From: SpSt-539 sp964549445
GTDB taxonomy: Bacteria > Planctomycetota > Phycisphaerae > UBA1845 > UTPLA1
Reading direction: 5' to 3'
DNA length: 64,000 nucleotides
NCBI GenBank assembly: GCA_964549445.1
Contig: CAZJVS010000005.1
Span: forward strand, 1-64,000
Shown: in pieces, positions 26,383 through 34,791 of the stretch
Layout: each line of letters starts with the position of its first letter
Position numbering within the stretch: position 1 is the stretch's first letter
Notes under the pieces: model-generated
Seen by the model: only the letters and a program-made list of their open reading frames with translations
What the model was told of the DNA's origin: nothing
The model's database searches: none
Translations under genes and position numbers: made by a program

Positions 26383-27885
26383 ATGAATCGAATCTCCCAC
26401 CCCTTTCTCCCCCGCGCCATCGCTGTCGTCTTGGCCGCGCTTGCGTGCGTCGCGGCGCGGCCCGGCCAGGCAGACGACACTTCCGCCGTTCTGCGAGACG
26501 GTCTTCAGTCCTGCCTTACCGGGCATCGCCAGTCCGGCGTCACCCTCTCAGCTCATGTCGTCGACTTGTCGACGGGCAAGACCGTCTTCGAGTTCGACGC
26601 GGACAAGCCCATGGCCCCCGCAAGCGTCATGAAGCTTGTCGTCGCGTCTGCCGCCCTCGATCAACTCGGCCCGGCCCACCGGTTTCGCACCGTGCTGGCC
26701 GTCGGCGCGAAGGACCTGCTCGTCGGCGGTGGCGGCGATCCGACCCTCGGCGATGACAAGCTTTGCGCCAAGCGGGGCCAGAAGACGACCGCACTGCTCG
26801 AAACCTGGGCCGATGCCCTCGTGAAGGCCGGTGTCCGCCGAATTCCCGGAAACCTGATTATCGACGACTCGATCTTCGACGAAACGTTCGTGCACACCGG
26901 CTGGCCGGAAGACCAGTACCAGGAGTGGTACGAAGCACCCATCGGCGGCCTCAACTTCGCCGATAACTGTGTCGAAGTCGCCGTCGATCCTGGCAAGAAC
27001 GGTACGACCTCGCTGCGATTGATGCCGCCCAACGGCCTCATGAAACTCATTAACAAGTCGCGAAGTGGCCCCAAAGGGTCGCTCGTTGCACACCGTTCGC
27101 GCGACGCCGCCGAGATCGTTGTGTCGGGCGTCTGCGCGGGTCCGGCCCGACTCGGTCCGATCGCCGTGACCGATCCGGGCCTGTTCTTCGCGGCCTCGCT
27201 CGAAAGCGCAATCGCTGCCCGGGGCATCGTCGTCGACGGCACGATCGTCCGCCGCCGCGTGTCCGACCGCTCCGGCAAGCTTCCGGCGGAATATCGCATC
27301 ATCGCCGTTCACGAGTCGCCGCTATCTGATGCAATCGCGCGGGCCTGCACCGATAGTCTCGGAATGATGAGCGAGTGCATTCTCAAGACGCTCGGCGCCG
27401 CGTCAGGCCAGCCAGGATCGTGGCCCACCGGCTCGGCGGCTGTTGCGCGATTTCTCCGTAAGCTGGGCGTGACCGACGACGCCTTTGTCATTGACGACGG
27501 CAGCGGACTCTCGCGACGCAATCGTCTTTCGGCCCGCTCCGTGACGACCGTTCTCGCCTACATGAACCACACCGCTGGCGGCGAGATCCTCTTCGATTCG
27601 CTCGCAGAGTCTGGCGTCAGCGGCACGCTTAAGCGGCGTCTCGCGACCCCCGACGCGAAGGGCCGAATCCACGCCAAGACCGGCTACATCGCCTCGGTTC
27701 GGACGCTCGCCGGCTACGTCGAAACGCGTGACCATCGCCGCTTCGCGTTCGCATTCCTGTACAACGGCGGCGCAAAGGGAACCGCCCCGTTAACCCAGGC
27801 ACAGGACAAGGCCTGCCGCCTGATGGCAAACTGGCCGACCGCTGCGAGCGCACCGGCACCCTCGCCTCACCCGCGCAGGAAATAA
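26383..27885 (+). CDS. dacB: PBP4-type D-Ala-D-Ala carboxypeptidase/endopeptidase
   Basis: This 500-residue S13-family penicillin-binding protein trims or cuts peptidoglycan peptides in the periplasm. It has a signal peptide (about 1-30), the nucleophile motif SVMK (81-84) and the third motif KTG (431-433). The second motif, normally S-x-N in a context like SDNLMAE, is SLG (324-326) in SLGMMSE, so the Asn is replaced by Gly, which may weaken activity. The large insert between motifs 1 and 2 is typical of PBP4. ATG 26383 is chosen because the signal peptide starts there; upstream in-frame sequence is not conserved. The gene stands alone on the plus strand. Confidence 0.88.
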   Translation: MNRISHPFLPRAIAVVLAALACVAARPGQADDTSAVLRDGLQSCLTGHRQSGVTLSAHVVDLSTGKTVFEFDADKPMAPASVMKLVVASAALDQLGPAHRFRTVLAVGAKDLLVGGGGDPTLGDDKLCAKRGQKTTALLETWADALVKAGVRRIPGNLIIDDSIFDETFVHTGWPEDQYQEWYEAPIGGLNFADNCVEVAVDPGKNGTTSLRLMPPNGLMKLINKSRSGPKGSLVAHRSRDAAEIVVSGVCAGPARLGPIAVTDPGLFFAASLESAIAARGIVVDGTIVRRRVSDRSGKLPAEYRIIAVHESPLSDAIARACTDSLGMMSECILKTLGAASGQPGSWPTGSAAVARFLRKLGVTDDAFVIDDGSGLSRRNRLSARSVTTVLAYMNHTAGGEILFDSLAESGVSGTLKRRLATPDAKGRIHAKTGYIASVRTLAGYVETRDHRRFAFAFLYNGGAKGTAPLTQAQDKACRLMANWPTAASAPAPSPHPRRK

Positions 27886-27935
27886 GTTAGCTCACTCCCC
27901 AGAACGAATTGCGTATCGCGGATGCGATTGCAAAC

Positions 27936-28325
27936 CTACGCGCCGCCCTTGCCCCGCGGCGCGGCCGCCCCGCCTCCCACCATCTCGACGTATGCCATTC
28001 GCAGATTGTAGAGCGTCGTATCGAGAACCTTCTTTTCGTCGGGCGTGAGGTTGCCCTTCGTTTTCTGATCGAGGACTTCCAGCAGATCAACGAAGTGTTT
28101 CGCGAGCTCGGGATTCGGCGGAATCTGCTGTCCGCCGGGACCTGCGAAACCGCCCAGCCCCACCATCGCCTGCATCGCGAGAATATTCAGAATGCTCAGA
28201 AAGTTTGCTTCGGCCGGCGGCGCGTCTTCCGGGTGCGATTCAACTTCTTCGGCGAGCTTCGCCTTCTCGCGTTGCGCCTGCGCTTTCCAATCATCATCGA
28301 CGTGCAGTCGACCCTCTTCGCTCAT
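27936..28325 (-). CDS. DUF1844-domain protein
   Basis: The 129-residue product matches the DUF1844 family: an N-terminal acidic-basic segment (DDDWKAQAQREKAKL), then FLSILNILAMQAMVGLG and AKHFVDLLEVLDQKTKGNLTPDEKKVLDTTL cut by short linkers. These small proteins are common in Planctomycetota and deltaproteobacteria, and no function is established. ATG 28325 follows GGAGAGGG closely. The upstream in-frame extension to 28463 would run through a strong hairpin and is not used. A terminator-like stem-loop lies 23 bases before the start codon. Confidence 0.82.
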   Translation of the reverse strand: MSEEGRLHVDDDWKAQAQREKAKLAEEVESHPEDAPPAEANFLSILNILAMQAMVGLGGFAGPGGQQIPPNPELAKHFVDLLEVLDQKTKGNLTPDEKKVLDTTLYNLRMAYVEMVGGGAAAPRGKGGA

Positions 28326-28342
28326 GTCCCTCTCCGGAAAAT

Positions 28343-28402
28343 AAAAAAGGCCAGGGTCCGGGCGCGGCTGGGGGGGACCGCGGGGAACCGGAGCGCCTGG
28401 CC
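28343..28402 (-). terminator. Strong hairpin with T-run in the leader of the DUF1844 gene
   Basis: Read on the minus strand, GGCCAGG (28402-28396) pairs with CCTGGCC (28355-28349); inside are two more exact 5-base stems (28388-28392 with 28357-28361, and 28378-28382 with 28363-28367) around a purely loop centre. The last arm is followed by TTTTTTATTTT. It looks like an intrinsic terminator, either ending the menaquinone operon whose last gene stops at 28497, or acting as an attenuator for the DUF1844 gene, whose Shine-Dalgarno site begins right after the T-run. Confidence 0.65.
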
Positions 28403-28447
28403 AAGAATCCAACGCTAAGCTAACAATCTTCTCGCAAGTTGCAAGTG

Positions 28448-28474
28448 AAAAAATACCCCTCACCCGAATGCGGG
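28448..28474 (-). terminator. Weak terminator after the MqnX-like gene
   Basis: On the minus strand a 4-base stem CCCG/CGGG with a CATT loop (28474-28463) is followed a few bases later by six T (28453-28448), 23 bases after the stop of the deaminase gene. The stem is short; the larger hairpin at 28343-28402 is the better candidate. Confidence 0.35.
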
Positions 28475-28496
28475 ATGGTTATCTTTGCGCTTGCGT

Positions 28497-29729
28497 TTAC
28501 CCCTCGAATAGCACACGGCGACCGCCTACCCATACCCTCGCCACCGACGCCTGTGAATCCAATAGTACCGCCATGTCGCTAGATTGCCTATCTTCTCGTG
28601 CTTCTAACATTACCAAGTCCGCCGACAATCCGGGCTTAATCGAGCCGCAAACCCCATCAACGCCGAGGGCCCTTGCTGCCCGAACAGTGCCCATCTCCAT
28701 CAAAACTCCCGTCTCAACGTCCGGTGCCGCTCGCCGAAGCATCCGCAACTCGTCCAGCACCGATAGTGACGGATTGCTCGCCAAGCTGTCGGTGGCGGCC
28801 ACCACGTTGATTCCCCGTCGCAGCATTTCCTTCCACCGATGCGGCGGGTGGGCGAAGAACGCGTGCGTGCGCGGACAATACGCGACGCTGCAGCGAGTGT
28901 CGGCCAGCATGGCGAGTTCCGCATCGTCCAGGTAATTTGCATGTGCAATGACGGGGCGTAGTCTCGTCATCTGCGCCCGATGCAGCAATTCCATCACGCC
29001 GCCGCGGACTGCCAACTTCGAGTTAGGTAGCCGGTACCTCGCCAGGAACTCCGCAACCGCTCCCCCGCCGTCGCGCAGCCATTCAATTTCCTCCAACGTT
29101 TCCGCCGCATGAATCGCAATCGGCAGGTCCCGCTCCGCCGCAATCGCGACCACCCGGCGCAGATCGCTCCACGCCACGCTGTACAGTGCGTGCGGACTGA
29201 CGCCCACCGCCGTCATTCCGTCCGCTGTCGAAGCCCCCGCGTCAAGCACATCGATCAACTCGTCGGGATCACCCGGCGGTGACGCGCCGCTGATCAACTC
29301 GACAAAGCAGACCTTCCGGATCGGACTGTCCGCGAGCGCCGCGACATGGGCCCCGCTCCGTGAGATGTCGCCGACACACGTGACGCCGGCGGCAAGTGAT
29401 TGCCGCGCCCCCTCGACGATGGCCGCACGCTCGCGAGCCCCCGCGCCCGGCTGTCGCCGAAGATCAATCAAAGCTTCGATCCAACGCCAAAACGGCTGGG
29501 GAGCAAGCTTGCCCGCGTAGCACGACAGTTCGAGATGCGTATGCGCGTTGACGAATCCGGGCACGAGCCATCCATCGCCCAGGTCTTCGACCACGCCGCT
29601 GCTGGAAATCTTCCCCCACTGCCCCACTTCGCGGATGATTCCGCCCTCGACCCGAACCGCGCCGTTCTCAATCACCGACCCGGCCATCGGCGCGACGAAT
29701 CGAGCACGGAGTGTCAGGGTCTCGCCCAC
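28497..29729 (-). CDS. Amidohydrolase, probable aminodeoxyfutalosine deaminase (MqnX)
   Basis: The 410-residue product is a metal-dependent amidohydrolase of the TrzN/SsnA (chlorohydrolase-like) group: NAHTHLELS with HxH (63-65) at the first strand, SPHALYS, IHAAET and ATDSLAS with the catalytic Asp. In the futalosine route of menaquinone synthesis an enzyme of this family deaminates aminodeoxyfutalosine to futalosine. The assignment rests mainly on the neighbour mqnC two genes upstream; alone, the sequence could also be another purine-type deaminase. The frame is open to 29891, but the GTG at 29729 lies one base after the stop of the HD gene, suggesting translational coupling. Confidence 0.72.
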   Translation of the reverse strand: MGETLTLRARFVAPMAGSVIENGAVRVEGGIIREVGQWGKISSSGVVEDLGDGWLVPGFVNAHTHLELSCYAGKLAPQPFWRWIEALIDLRRQPGAGARERAAIVEGARQSLAAGVTCVGDISRSGAHVAALADSPIRKVCFVELISGASPPGDPDELIDVLDAGASTADGMTAVGVSPHALYSVAWSDLRRVVAIAAERDLPIAIHAAETLEEIEWLRDGGGAVAEFLARYRLPNSKLAVRGGVMELLHRAQMTRLRPVIAHANYLDDAELAMLADTRCSVAYCPRTHAFFAHPPHRWKEMLRRGINVVAATDSLASNPSLSVLDELRMLRRAAPDVETGVLMEMGTVRAARALGVDGVCGSIKPGLSADLVMLEAREDRQSSDMAVLLDSQASVARVWVGGRRVLFEG

Positions 29730-29730
29730 A

Positions 29731-30447
29731 TCAATCCGTCCCGCCGATAACGCCCGCGAGAGACTCAAAGAACGACGACAAGCCGGCGACCCGCGCCTGC
29801 GCAAGACGCCGGGACCACGAAAACCGGAGCCGCTCGCGAAGCCGCGCCTCCCAGTACCCATAGCGAACCTGGCTCTGCCACTGCGAGACAAGTTCCGCCG
29901 CGTCGCGCCCGCGAACCCAGCACCGTCGCGCTTCGCCTAATAGCCAATTCGGGCCGATCGAATCCAGCTCGACCGCCTCCGACAACGCGATCGCTTCTAC
30001 CATCTTCGTCGAGCGAACGCCCGCCTCCCGGATCGCCCGCGCCGCCACCCGACACGACTCGGCCGACATCGTTGGCCCGGTCGCCCGGATCAGCAGATCC
30101 GCCGAAAGCTCGCGCTGTCGCGTGTCCAGCGGCGTCAGCAACACGCCATCGCGCGTCGCACGCCCCGATCGCACATCTTCCGCCCAGGACGCATCGTGGA
30201 ACAGCGCTGCCGCCTCCAACGCACGCCGGTCGCACCGCTGACCGGTCAAGTCCGGCAGGTCGGCCACGCGCCGCGCAAGCGTCCGCAACCGCAGACCGCG
30301 AGCCAGGAGCGTCTCGTCTCGCTCTCCATCGGCGAGCGGAAGCGTCATCACCGGCCGCGCCGCCCGAGCGAGCTCGTCGTCCGCCGCGACTTTGTCTGTA
30401 ACATCTTTTCGCTTGTTTTCGACGAGTGCAGGGCTCATTGACAGCAT
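29731..30447 (-). CDS. HD-domain-like protein in the menaquinone operon
   Basis: The 238-residue product is helical throughout. An HD-like centre is visible in LEAAALFHDASWAEDV (about 90-105), with a second His not clearly placed, so it may be a degenerate phosphohydrolase. It is not a known Mqn enzyme. It sits between mqnC (40-base gap) and the deaminase gene (1-base gap), so it should be co-expressed with them. ATG 30447 or 30438 could be the start; neither has a strong ribosome site. The function is unknown; a link to menaquinone synthesis is inferred only from position. Confidence 0.6.
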   Translation of the reverse strand: MLSMSPALVENKRKDVTDKVAADDELARAARPVMTLPLADGERDETLLARGLRLRTLARRVADLPDLTGQRCDRRALEAAALFHDASWAEDVRSGRATRDGVLLTPLDTRQRELSADLLIRATGPTMSAESCRVAARAIREAGVRSTKMVEAIALSEAVELDSIGPNWLLGEARRCWVRGRDAAELVSQWQSQVRYGYWEARLRERLRFSWSRRLAQARVAGLSSFFESLAGVIGGTD

Positions 30448-30486
30448 CCATTCAGTCAGAGCCGGACCACGTGAGGTCCGTTGTAA

Positions 30487-31743
30487 TTATTCGACGGGTT
30501 CGTAGTAAAAGTTTCGCTTTCGCGGCTCCCAACCGGCATCGGAGATCAGCCGCCGAATCTCCGTCTCGTTCAGGCAGTACGTCGTCCCCGCCGCCGAGAC
30601 GACATTCTCCTCCATCATGACGCTCCCCATGTCATCGGCGCCAAAGAATAGCGCAAGCTGCCCGACCTTCGGCCCCATCGTCACCCAACTCGACTGGATG
30701 TGGGGTATATTGTCGAGATACACGCGCGAGAGCGCAAGCATTCGCAAATACTCCGCCGCATCCGCAAGCAACAAGTGCCGTCCATCCGGAATTGGCCGGC
30801 CATCCGGCGTTCGAGCCGTCCGCTCGTCGTCGATCGGCAGTTGCTTCATCCGGCCCAATGGCGTGTCGCCCGGCTGAAATGTCCAGCAGATGTACGCGCT
30901 GAACCCGCCGCCGTTACCCCGCGTCAGCGATTCATCTTGCAATTCGCGCAGCAATCGCAAATGCTCGATCCGCTCCTCAATCGTCTCGATGTGGCCGAAC
31001 ATCATGGTGCAACTGGTCACCATGCCGATCGCATGCGCCTGTCGCATGACCTCGAGCCATTCGGCCGTCAACGTCTTTCCCTGCCCGATCCGTTCCCGCA
31101 CCCGATCCGACAGAATCTCCCCGCCGCCCCCCGGCACGCTCGCCAGGCCGGCCTCTTGCAGCCGCAGCAACACGTCGCGAATCGCCATCCCAAAGATCTG
31201 ATGAAACGCAAAGATCTCCGGCGGGCTGAACGCATGGATGTGAATCGTCGGATAGTTCTTGCGAATGAATCGCATCAGGTCGAGATACCACTCAAACGGC
31301 AACCCCTGCGCTCCTTCCCCTGGAACCAATCCGCCTTGCATCAGCAACTGCGTCCCGCCGATCGCAATCAACTCCTCGATCTTCTGGCCGATCTCGGCGT
31401 AGCTGAGCGTGTATCCGGCCGGCAGGTCGCGCCGCCCGGAGTTCATCTCCGGCGGATCCGCCTTGAAATTACAAAAGATGCACTTCGCAGTGCACCAATT
31501 CGCGTAATTGATGTTCCGATCGACGACATACGTCCGCCACGCCTGCGGATGAAGTCGGTTGGTCACATCAAACGCCCGGCGGCCGAGGTCGTGAATGGAC
31601 GCCGTGCGGTAAAGCCCATTCGCATCCGCTTCGCTTAGCCGGCTTCCAAGTGCGACCGTGCCGGTCACGGTTCGCCCGACCGGCCGCCCGATTTGTTGGA
31701 CAGTCGTGCTCGTCAAACCAGGATCTACTTCGGTACGTCGCAT
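30487..31743 (-). CDS. mqnC: Cyclic dehypoxanthinyl futalosine synthase MqnC
   Basis: MqnC is the radical-SAM enzyme that cyclises dehypoxanthine futalosine in the futalosine pathway to menaquinone. The 418-residue product carries the radical-SAM cluster motif CTAKCIFC (84-91) after DRNINYANW, the LMQGGLVP segment, HAFSPPEI, and the C-terminal signature IQSSWVTMGPKVGQLALFFGADDMG with MMEENVVSAAG. These favour MqnC over MqnE or CofH. About 40 N-terminal residues are extra compared with the family; ATG 31743 or even GTG 31788 might be the start, or a later codon. It heads a three-gene operon with the HD protein and the deaminase. MqnA, MqnB, MqnD and MqnE are not in the window. Confidence 0.92.
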   Translation of the reverse strand: MRRTEVDPGLTSTTVQQIGRPVGRTVTGTVALGSRLSEADANGLYRTASIHDLGRRAFDVTNRLHPQAWRTYVVDRNINYANWCTAKCIFCNFKADPPEMNSGRRDLPAGYTLSYAEIGQKIEELIAIGGTQLLMQGGLVPGEGAQGLPFEWYLDLMRFIRKNYPTIHIHAFSPPEIFAFHQIFGMAIRDVLLRLQEAGLASVPGGGGEILSDRVRERIGQGKTLTAEWLEVMRQAHAIGMVTSCTMMFGHIETIEERIEHLRLLRELQDESLTRGNGGGFSAYICWTFQPGDTPLGRMKQLPIDDERTARTPDGRPIPDGRHLLLADAAEYLRMLALSRVYLDNIPHIQSSWVTMGPKVGQLALFFGADDMGSVMMEENVVSAAGTTYCLNETEIRRLISDAGWEPRKRNFYYEPVE

Positions 31744-32060
31744 CCCATACTCACGACAGCCGGTACACCTATCATTCGAAACCGGCACAGATTGTAGAGC
31801 CGGCCCTCGAAACCATCTATCCCAAGCCCCTTACCCCTGTTTTTGACACTTCGAAACCGGTATAATGCGTTACCGGGTTTGTGGCGCCGCGCCGAATCCA
31901 CAATCTCTCGAACCCAGAGCTGCTGGGAGGTCGCCTGTCCTTGGCCTCCTCTAGCCCGGACGGTGGATCACGGGGAACCGACCCGCTCGCAACGATCTTT
32001 GGCCGATCCACCGGGGCGATCGGCTCGCACTGAATGACACAGGCAGGAGATTCGAAGCTC
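31744..32060. other. Divergent intergenic region with a TATAAT box
   Basis: These 317 bases separate mqnC from the first metalloprotease gene. A perfect TATAAT lies at 31861-31866 on the plus strand. The long leader to 32061 (about 190 bases) contains several short inverted repeats, for example TGGATC/GATCCA and CCGATC/GATCGG around 31965-32025, but no riboswitch class was recognised. No gene is supported here. Confidence 0.5.
31861..31866 (+). promoter_or_regulatory. TATAAT -10 box before the metalloprotease pair
   Basis: A perfect TATAAT. The TTGACA at 31843-31848 is only 12 bases away, too close to be its -35 box, and no other good -35 hexamer is present at 16-18 bases. It may be used with an activator. 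Confidence 0.4.
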
Positions 32061-34739
32061 ATGACGTCGCGACAGATCGCAGCAGTCGTCGGCTACTGTT
32101 CGTTCGCTTTGACACTTACAGGATGGGTCGTCTACTCGTCCAGCCGATCGCGACCGGTCTCGTCGGTTAGCTACGAGCACCTCCCCGAACTCCCCGAGAC
32201 CCGATCATCAAACCCCTATATTTCGTTCGACGCGTATGGCTTTGGCCACATCCGCAGCCCGCTCGGTGCAGTTTGCTTTGCCCCGGGTACACCGCTGTCT
32301 TACGTCGAGAAGGTAAACGCCGAGTTGTTCGGCCCCGTCGATCCCGACGCGCCGGCGCCGCGATTCAACTTGACCGGCCGATGGTCCGCGGGCGTCAATG
32401 GCGGCACTGGCTTGCCCGGCTCGCCGCAAACGCTTCGCTGGAGCTTTGTCCCCGACGGAACTCCCAACGTGACTCTTTCCAACGGCAGCAACCCCGTCAC
32501 CAGCAACTTGTTCGCAACGCTGGACGCTCGCTTCGCCGGCCAAGGCGGCCGCGCGACATGGGTAAGCCGATTCCAGATGGTCTTCGATCGCTGGCAGGCG
32601 CTGACCGGACTTTCGTACACGCGGATCATTGTGGCAACTGACGCCGACGACGGCGCGTCTCTGCATACGAGTCCCGGTCAGGCCGGTGTGCGCGGCGACG
32701 TCCGCATCGCCGCACGCAGTATCGACGGCGCCAGCAATGTCCTCGCCTTCAACTTCTTCCCCGACGACGGCGACATGACGATCGACTCCGATGACGGCAC
32801 AAACTTTGCCAGCGCATTCAACAACAACGTCTTCCTTCGCGACACATGCATGCACGAGCACGGCCACGGCATGGGACTTCTCCACGTCTGTCCGATCGGC
32901 AACACCCGTCTGATGGAGCCGTTTATTGACACCGGCTTCGATGGCCCGCAGCACGACGACATCCGCGCCGCCCACACACATTACGGCGACAAGTTCGAGC
33001 AGAACGACAACCCGGCGACTGCAACCAATCTCAACAGTCTCGGTTCGCTTGCGTTTGGCGTGCCGCTGACCGTCGGAGTCCCGCCGGCGCCCAGCATCGT
33101 GAACGGCAGTACGCTCAGTCTCGAAGCGTCCGACAACGGAACCGGTGACTACTTCAAGTTCACCACCGCCCAGCCCGTAACATTGACAACCACTGCAAGT
33201 CCGATCGGCACGACCTACGACAGCAGCCAACAGGCCTGCGGAGGTGCCGGAAGCTGCTGCAGCGGCAACTTCATTAACAGTCTGACCATGGCCAACCTGG
33301 ATATCCAGGTCCTGGCCCCCAACGGCGTCACCATCCTCACGACCGCCAACTCAAATCCCGCGGGCTCGCCCGAAACGGTTTCAAACCTCCAGCTGATCGC
33401 AGCCGGCACCTATTTCATCCGCGTGTTCTCCGCCGCGGCACTACCTTCGAACAACACCCAGCTCTATCAACTCACGGTCACGCTCGGCAATCTCGATTGC
33501 AACAACAACGGCATTCCCGATCCGCAGGATGTCGCCAATCACACCAGCCCGGACTGCGACGGCAACAACGTCCCCGACGAGTGTCAGGTTCCGCCAATCT
33601 GCATGACCTGCCTCGACTGCCAGTCCGATGGCATTCCCGATTCCTGCCAGATCCCGCCGATTTGTCCAACCTGTCCGGACTGCAACGGCAATCTCGTGCC
33701 GGACGACTGCGAGCCCGATTGCAACAGTAACGGCCAGGCCGATAGCTGCGACATCGCCGCACTGCTCAGCCCCGATTGCCAGTCCGATGGCATACCTGAC
33801 GAATGTGAAGTTCCGCCCATCTGTACGCTCCCGGGCTGCGAGGATTGCAACCACAACATGATTCCAGACGGCTGCGAACTCGCGAGTGGAGCCCTCGCGG
33901 ACTGCAACACCGACGGCATCCCCGATCGCTGCCAGACCGACCCGCCCCTCTGCGGCGGTTCCTGCCTTCCGGACTGCGACGGCAACTTCGTACCGGACCT
34001 GTGCCAGCTCGTGGGCACTTTCTCTCAGCAATCCCCCGACCTTTCTCCGATCGACTTCACGTCGCCTCAGAGCTACACGGTCACCTCACCGCCCGCTGCT
34101 GCGAGCGACGTGACGCTCGAATTCCGCGCCGTCGCCGATCTCGGTTCGTTGTCCGAAAACATCAACATGGACATCAACGGTACGCCGATCGGCACGCTCT
34201 TCGGTGGTACCTTTGACTGCCTCCTGGTGATTCAGTCGATCACGCTTCCGGCCGCGACCTTCAATGGCATCGTCAACGGCGGCAATGCCGTGATTCACAT
34301 GAATCCGAGCGTCGCGGTCTCCCCTGCCTGCTCCCCAAGCCAGATCTCGGTCAAGGTGGACTACGCAACCGCCTCCGGCGACTGCAATTCAAACACGATC
34401 CTCGACGCCTGCGAGATCGCCTCCGGCAGTCAGACCGACTGCAACGCCAACGGCATTCCCGATTCCTGCGACATCACCAATGGCTTCCTGACCGACGGCG
34501 ACAGCAACAACATCCCCGACGAGTGCGACTGCAATCTGCTCTCGTGCCGCGGCGATATGGATCTCGACGCCGTCGTGAACGGCAACGACGTTCAGGTCTT
34601 CATCACCTGCCTCGTCGAGGGCAATCTGGCAAATGGCTGTGCCTGTGCCGACATCAACGGCGATCTGCGTCTCAACTCGGCTGACGTTACTGCCCTGGTG
34701 GCCAGACTGGTGCTCGACCCGAATCTGAATTGCCACTGA
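32061..34739 (+). CDS. Secreted metzincin metalloprotease with Cys-rich repeats and dockerin-like end
   Basis: The 892-residue product has an N-terminal membrane or signal segment (about 5-27), a matrixin-like protease domain with the zinc motif HEHGHGMGLLH (265-275) and a Met-turn candidate in LMEPF (285), then a pre-peptidase C-terminal-type beta domain (about 370-480). Next come twelve units of the form DCNxNGxPDxC, a Ca2+-binding-like, Cys-rich array. Between units 9 and 10 lies a ~100-residue beta domain. The end is dockerin-like, with CRGDMDLDAVVNGNDVQVF and ADINGDLRLNSADV calcium loops. The ATG at 32061 matches the start of the paralogue next door, and both follow GGCAGGAG. Residues 601-892 equal residues 587-878 of the next gene. 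Confidence 0.85.
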   Translation: MTSRQIAAVVGYCSFALTLTGWVVYSSSRSRPVSSVSYEHLPELPETRSSNPYISFDAYGFGHIRSPLGAVCFAPGTPLSYVEKVNAELFGPVDPDAPAPRFNLTGRWSAGVNGGTGLPGSPQTLRWSFVPDGTPNVTLSNGSNPVTSNLFATLDARFAGQGGRATWVSRFQMVFDRWQALTGLSYTRIIVATDADDGASLHTSPGQAGVRGDVRIAARSIDGASNVLAFNFFPDDGDMTIDSDDGTNFASAFNNNVFLRDTCMHEHGHGMGLLHVCPIGNTRLMEPFIDTGFDGPQHDDIRAAHTHYGDKFEQNDNPATATNLNSLGSLAFGVPLTVGVPPAPSIVNGSTLSLEASDNGTGDYFKFTTAQPVTLTTTASPIGTTYDSSQQACGGAGSCCSGNFINSLTMANLDIQVLAPNGVTILTTANSNPAGSPETVSNLQLIAAGTYFIRVFSAAALPSNNTQLYQLTVTLGNLDCNNNGIPDPQDVANHTSPDCDGNNVPDECQVPPICMTCLDCQSDGIPDSCQIPPICPTCPDCNGNLVPDDCEPDCNSNGQADSCDIAALLSPDCQSDGIPDECEVPPICTLPGCEDCNHNMIPDGCELASGALADCNTDGIPDRCQTDPPLCGGSCLPDCDGNFVPDLCQLVGTFSQQSPDLSPIDFTSPQSYTVTSPPAAASDVTLEFRAVADLGSLSENINMDINGTPIGTLFGGTFDCLLVIQSITLPAATFNGIVNGGNAVIHMNPSVAVSPACSPSQISVKVDYATASGDCNSNTILDACEIASGSQTDCNANGIPDSCDITNGFLTDGDSNNIPDECDCNLLSCRGDMDLDAVVNGNDVQVFITCLVEGNLANGCACADINGDLRLNSADVTALVARLVLDPNLNCH
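33861..34732 (+). repeat. 872-bp direct repeat, copy 1
   Basis: This block, coding for five of the Cys-rich units, the inserted beta domain and the dockerin-like end, recurs at 36550-37421 with no difference seen on reading both copies. It begins at the same codon (Ile-Pro-Asp-Gly) in both genes and ends within the last Asn-Cys codons. The flanking 5' halves of the genes are clearly diverged. Confidence 0.9.
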
Positions 34740-34791
34740 TTCGGGCGCGATGGGCCCTCGCTCACAGACTCAGGCAGGAGAATAGAAGTAC

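Noticed and set aside
31843..31866. TTGACA followed by TATAAT before the first metalloprotease gene
   Set aside because: The two hexamers are only 12 bases apart, too close for one promoter; only the TATAAT was kept as a weak site.
31860..32060. Possible riboswitch in the long leader of the metalloprotease operon
   Set aside because: Short inverted repeats are present, but none of the conserved cores of known classes (for example c-di-GMP) could be recognised.
33480..34550. Repeated DNA of the DCNxNGxPDxC units as a CRISPR-like array
   Set aside because: The units are degenerate at DNA level, irregularly spaced and clearly coding.
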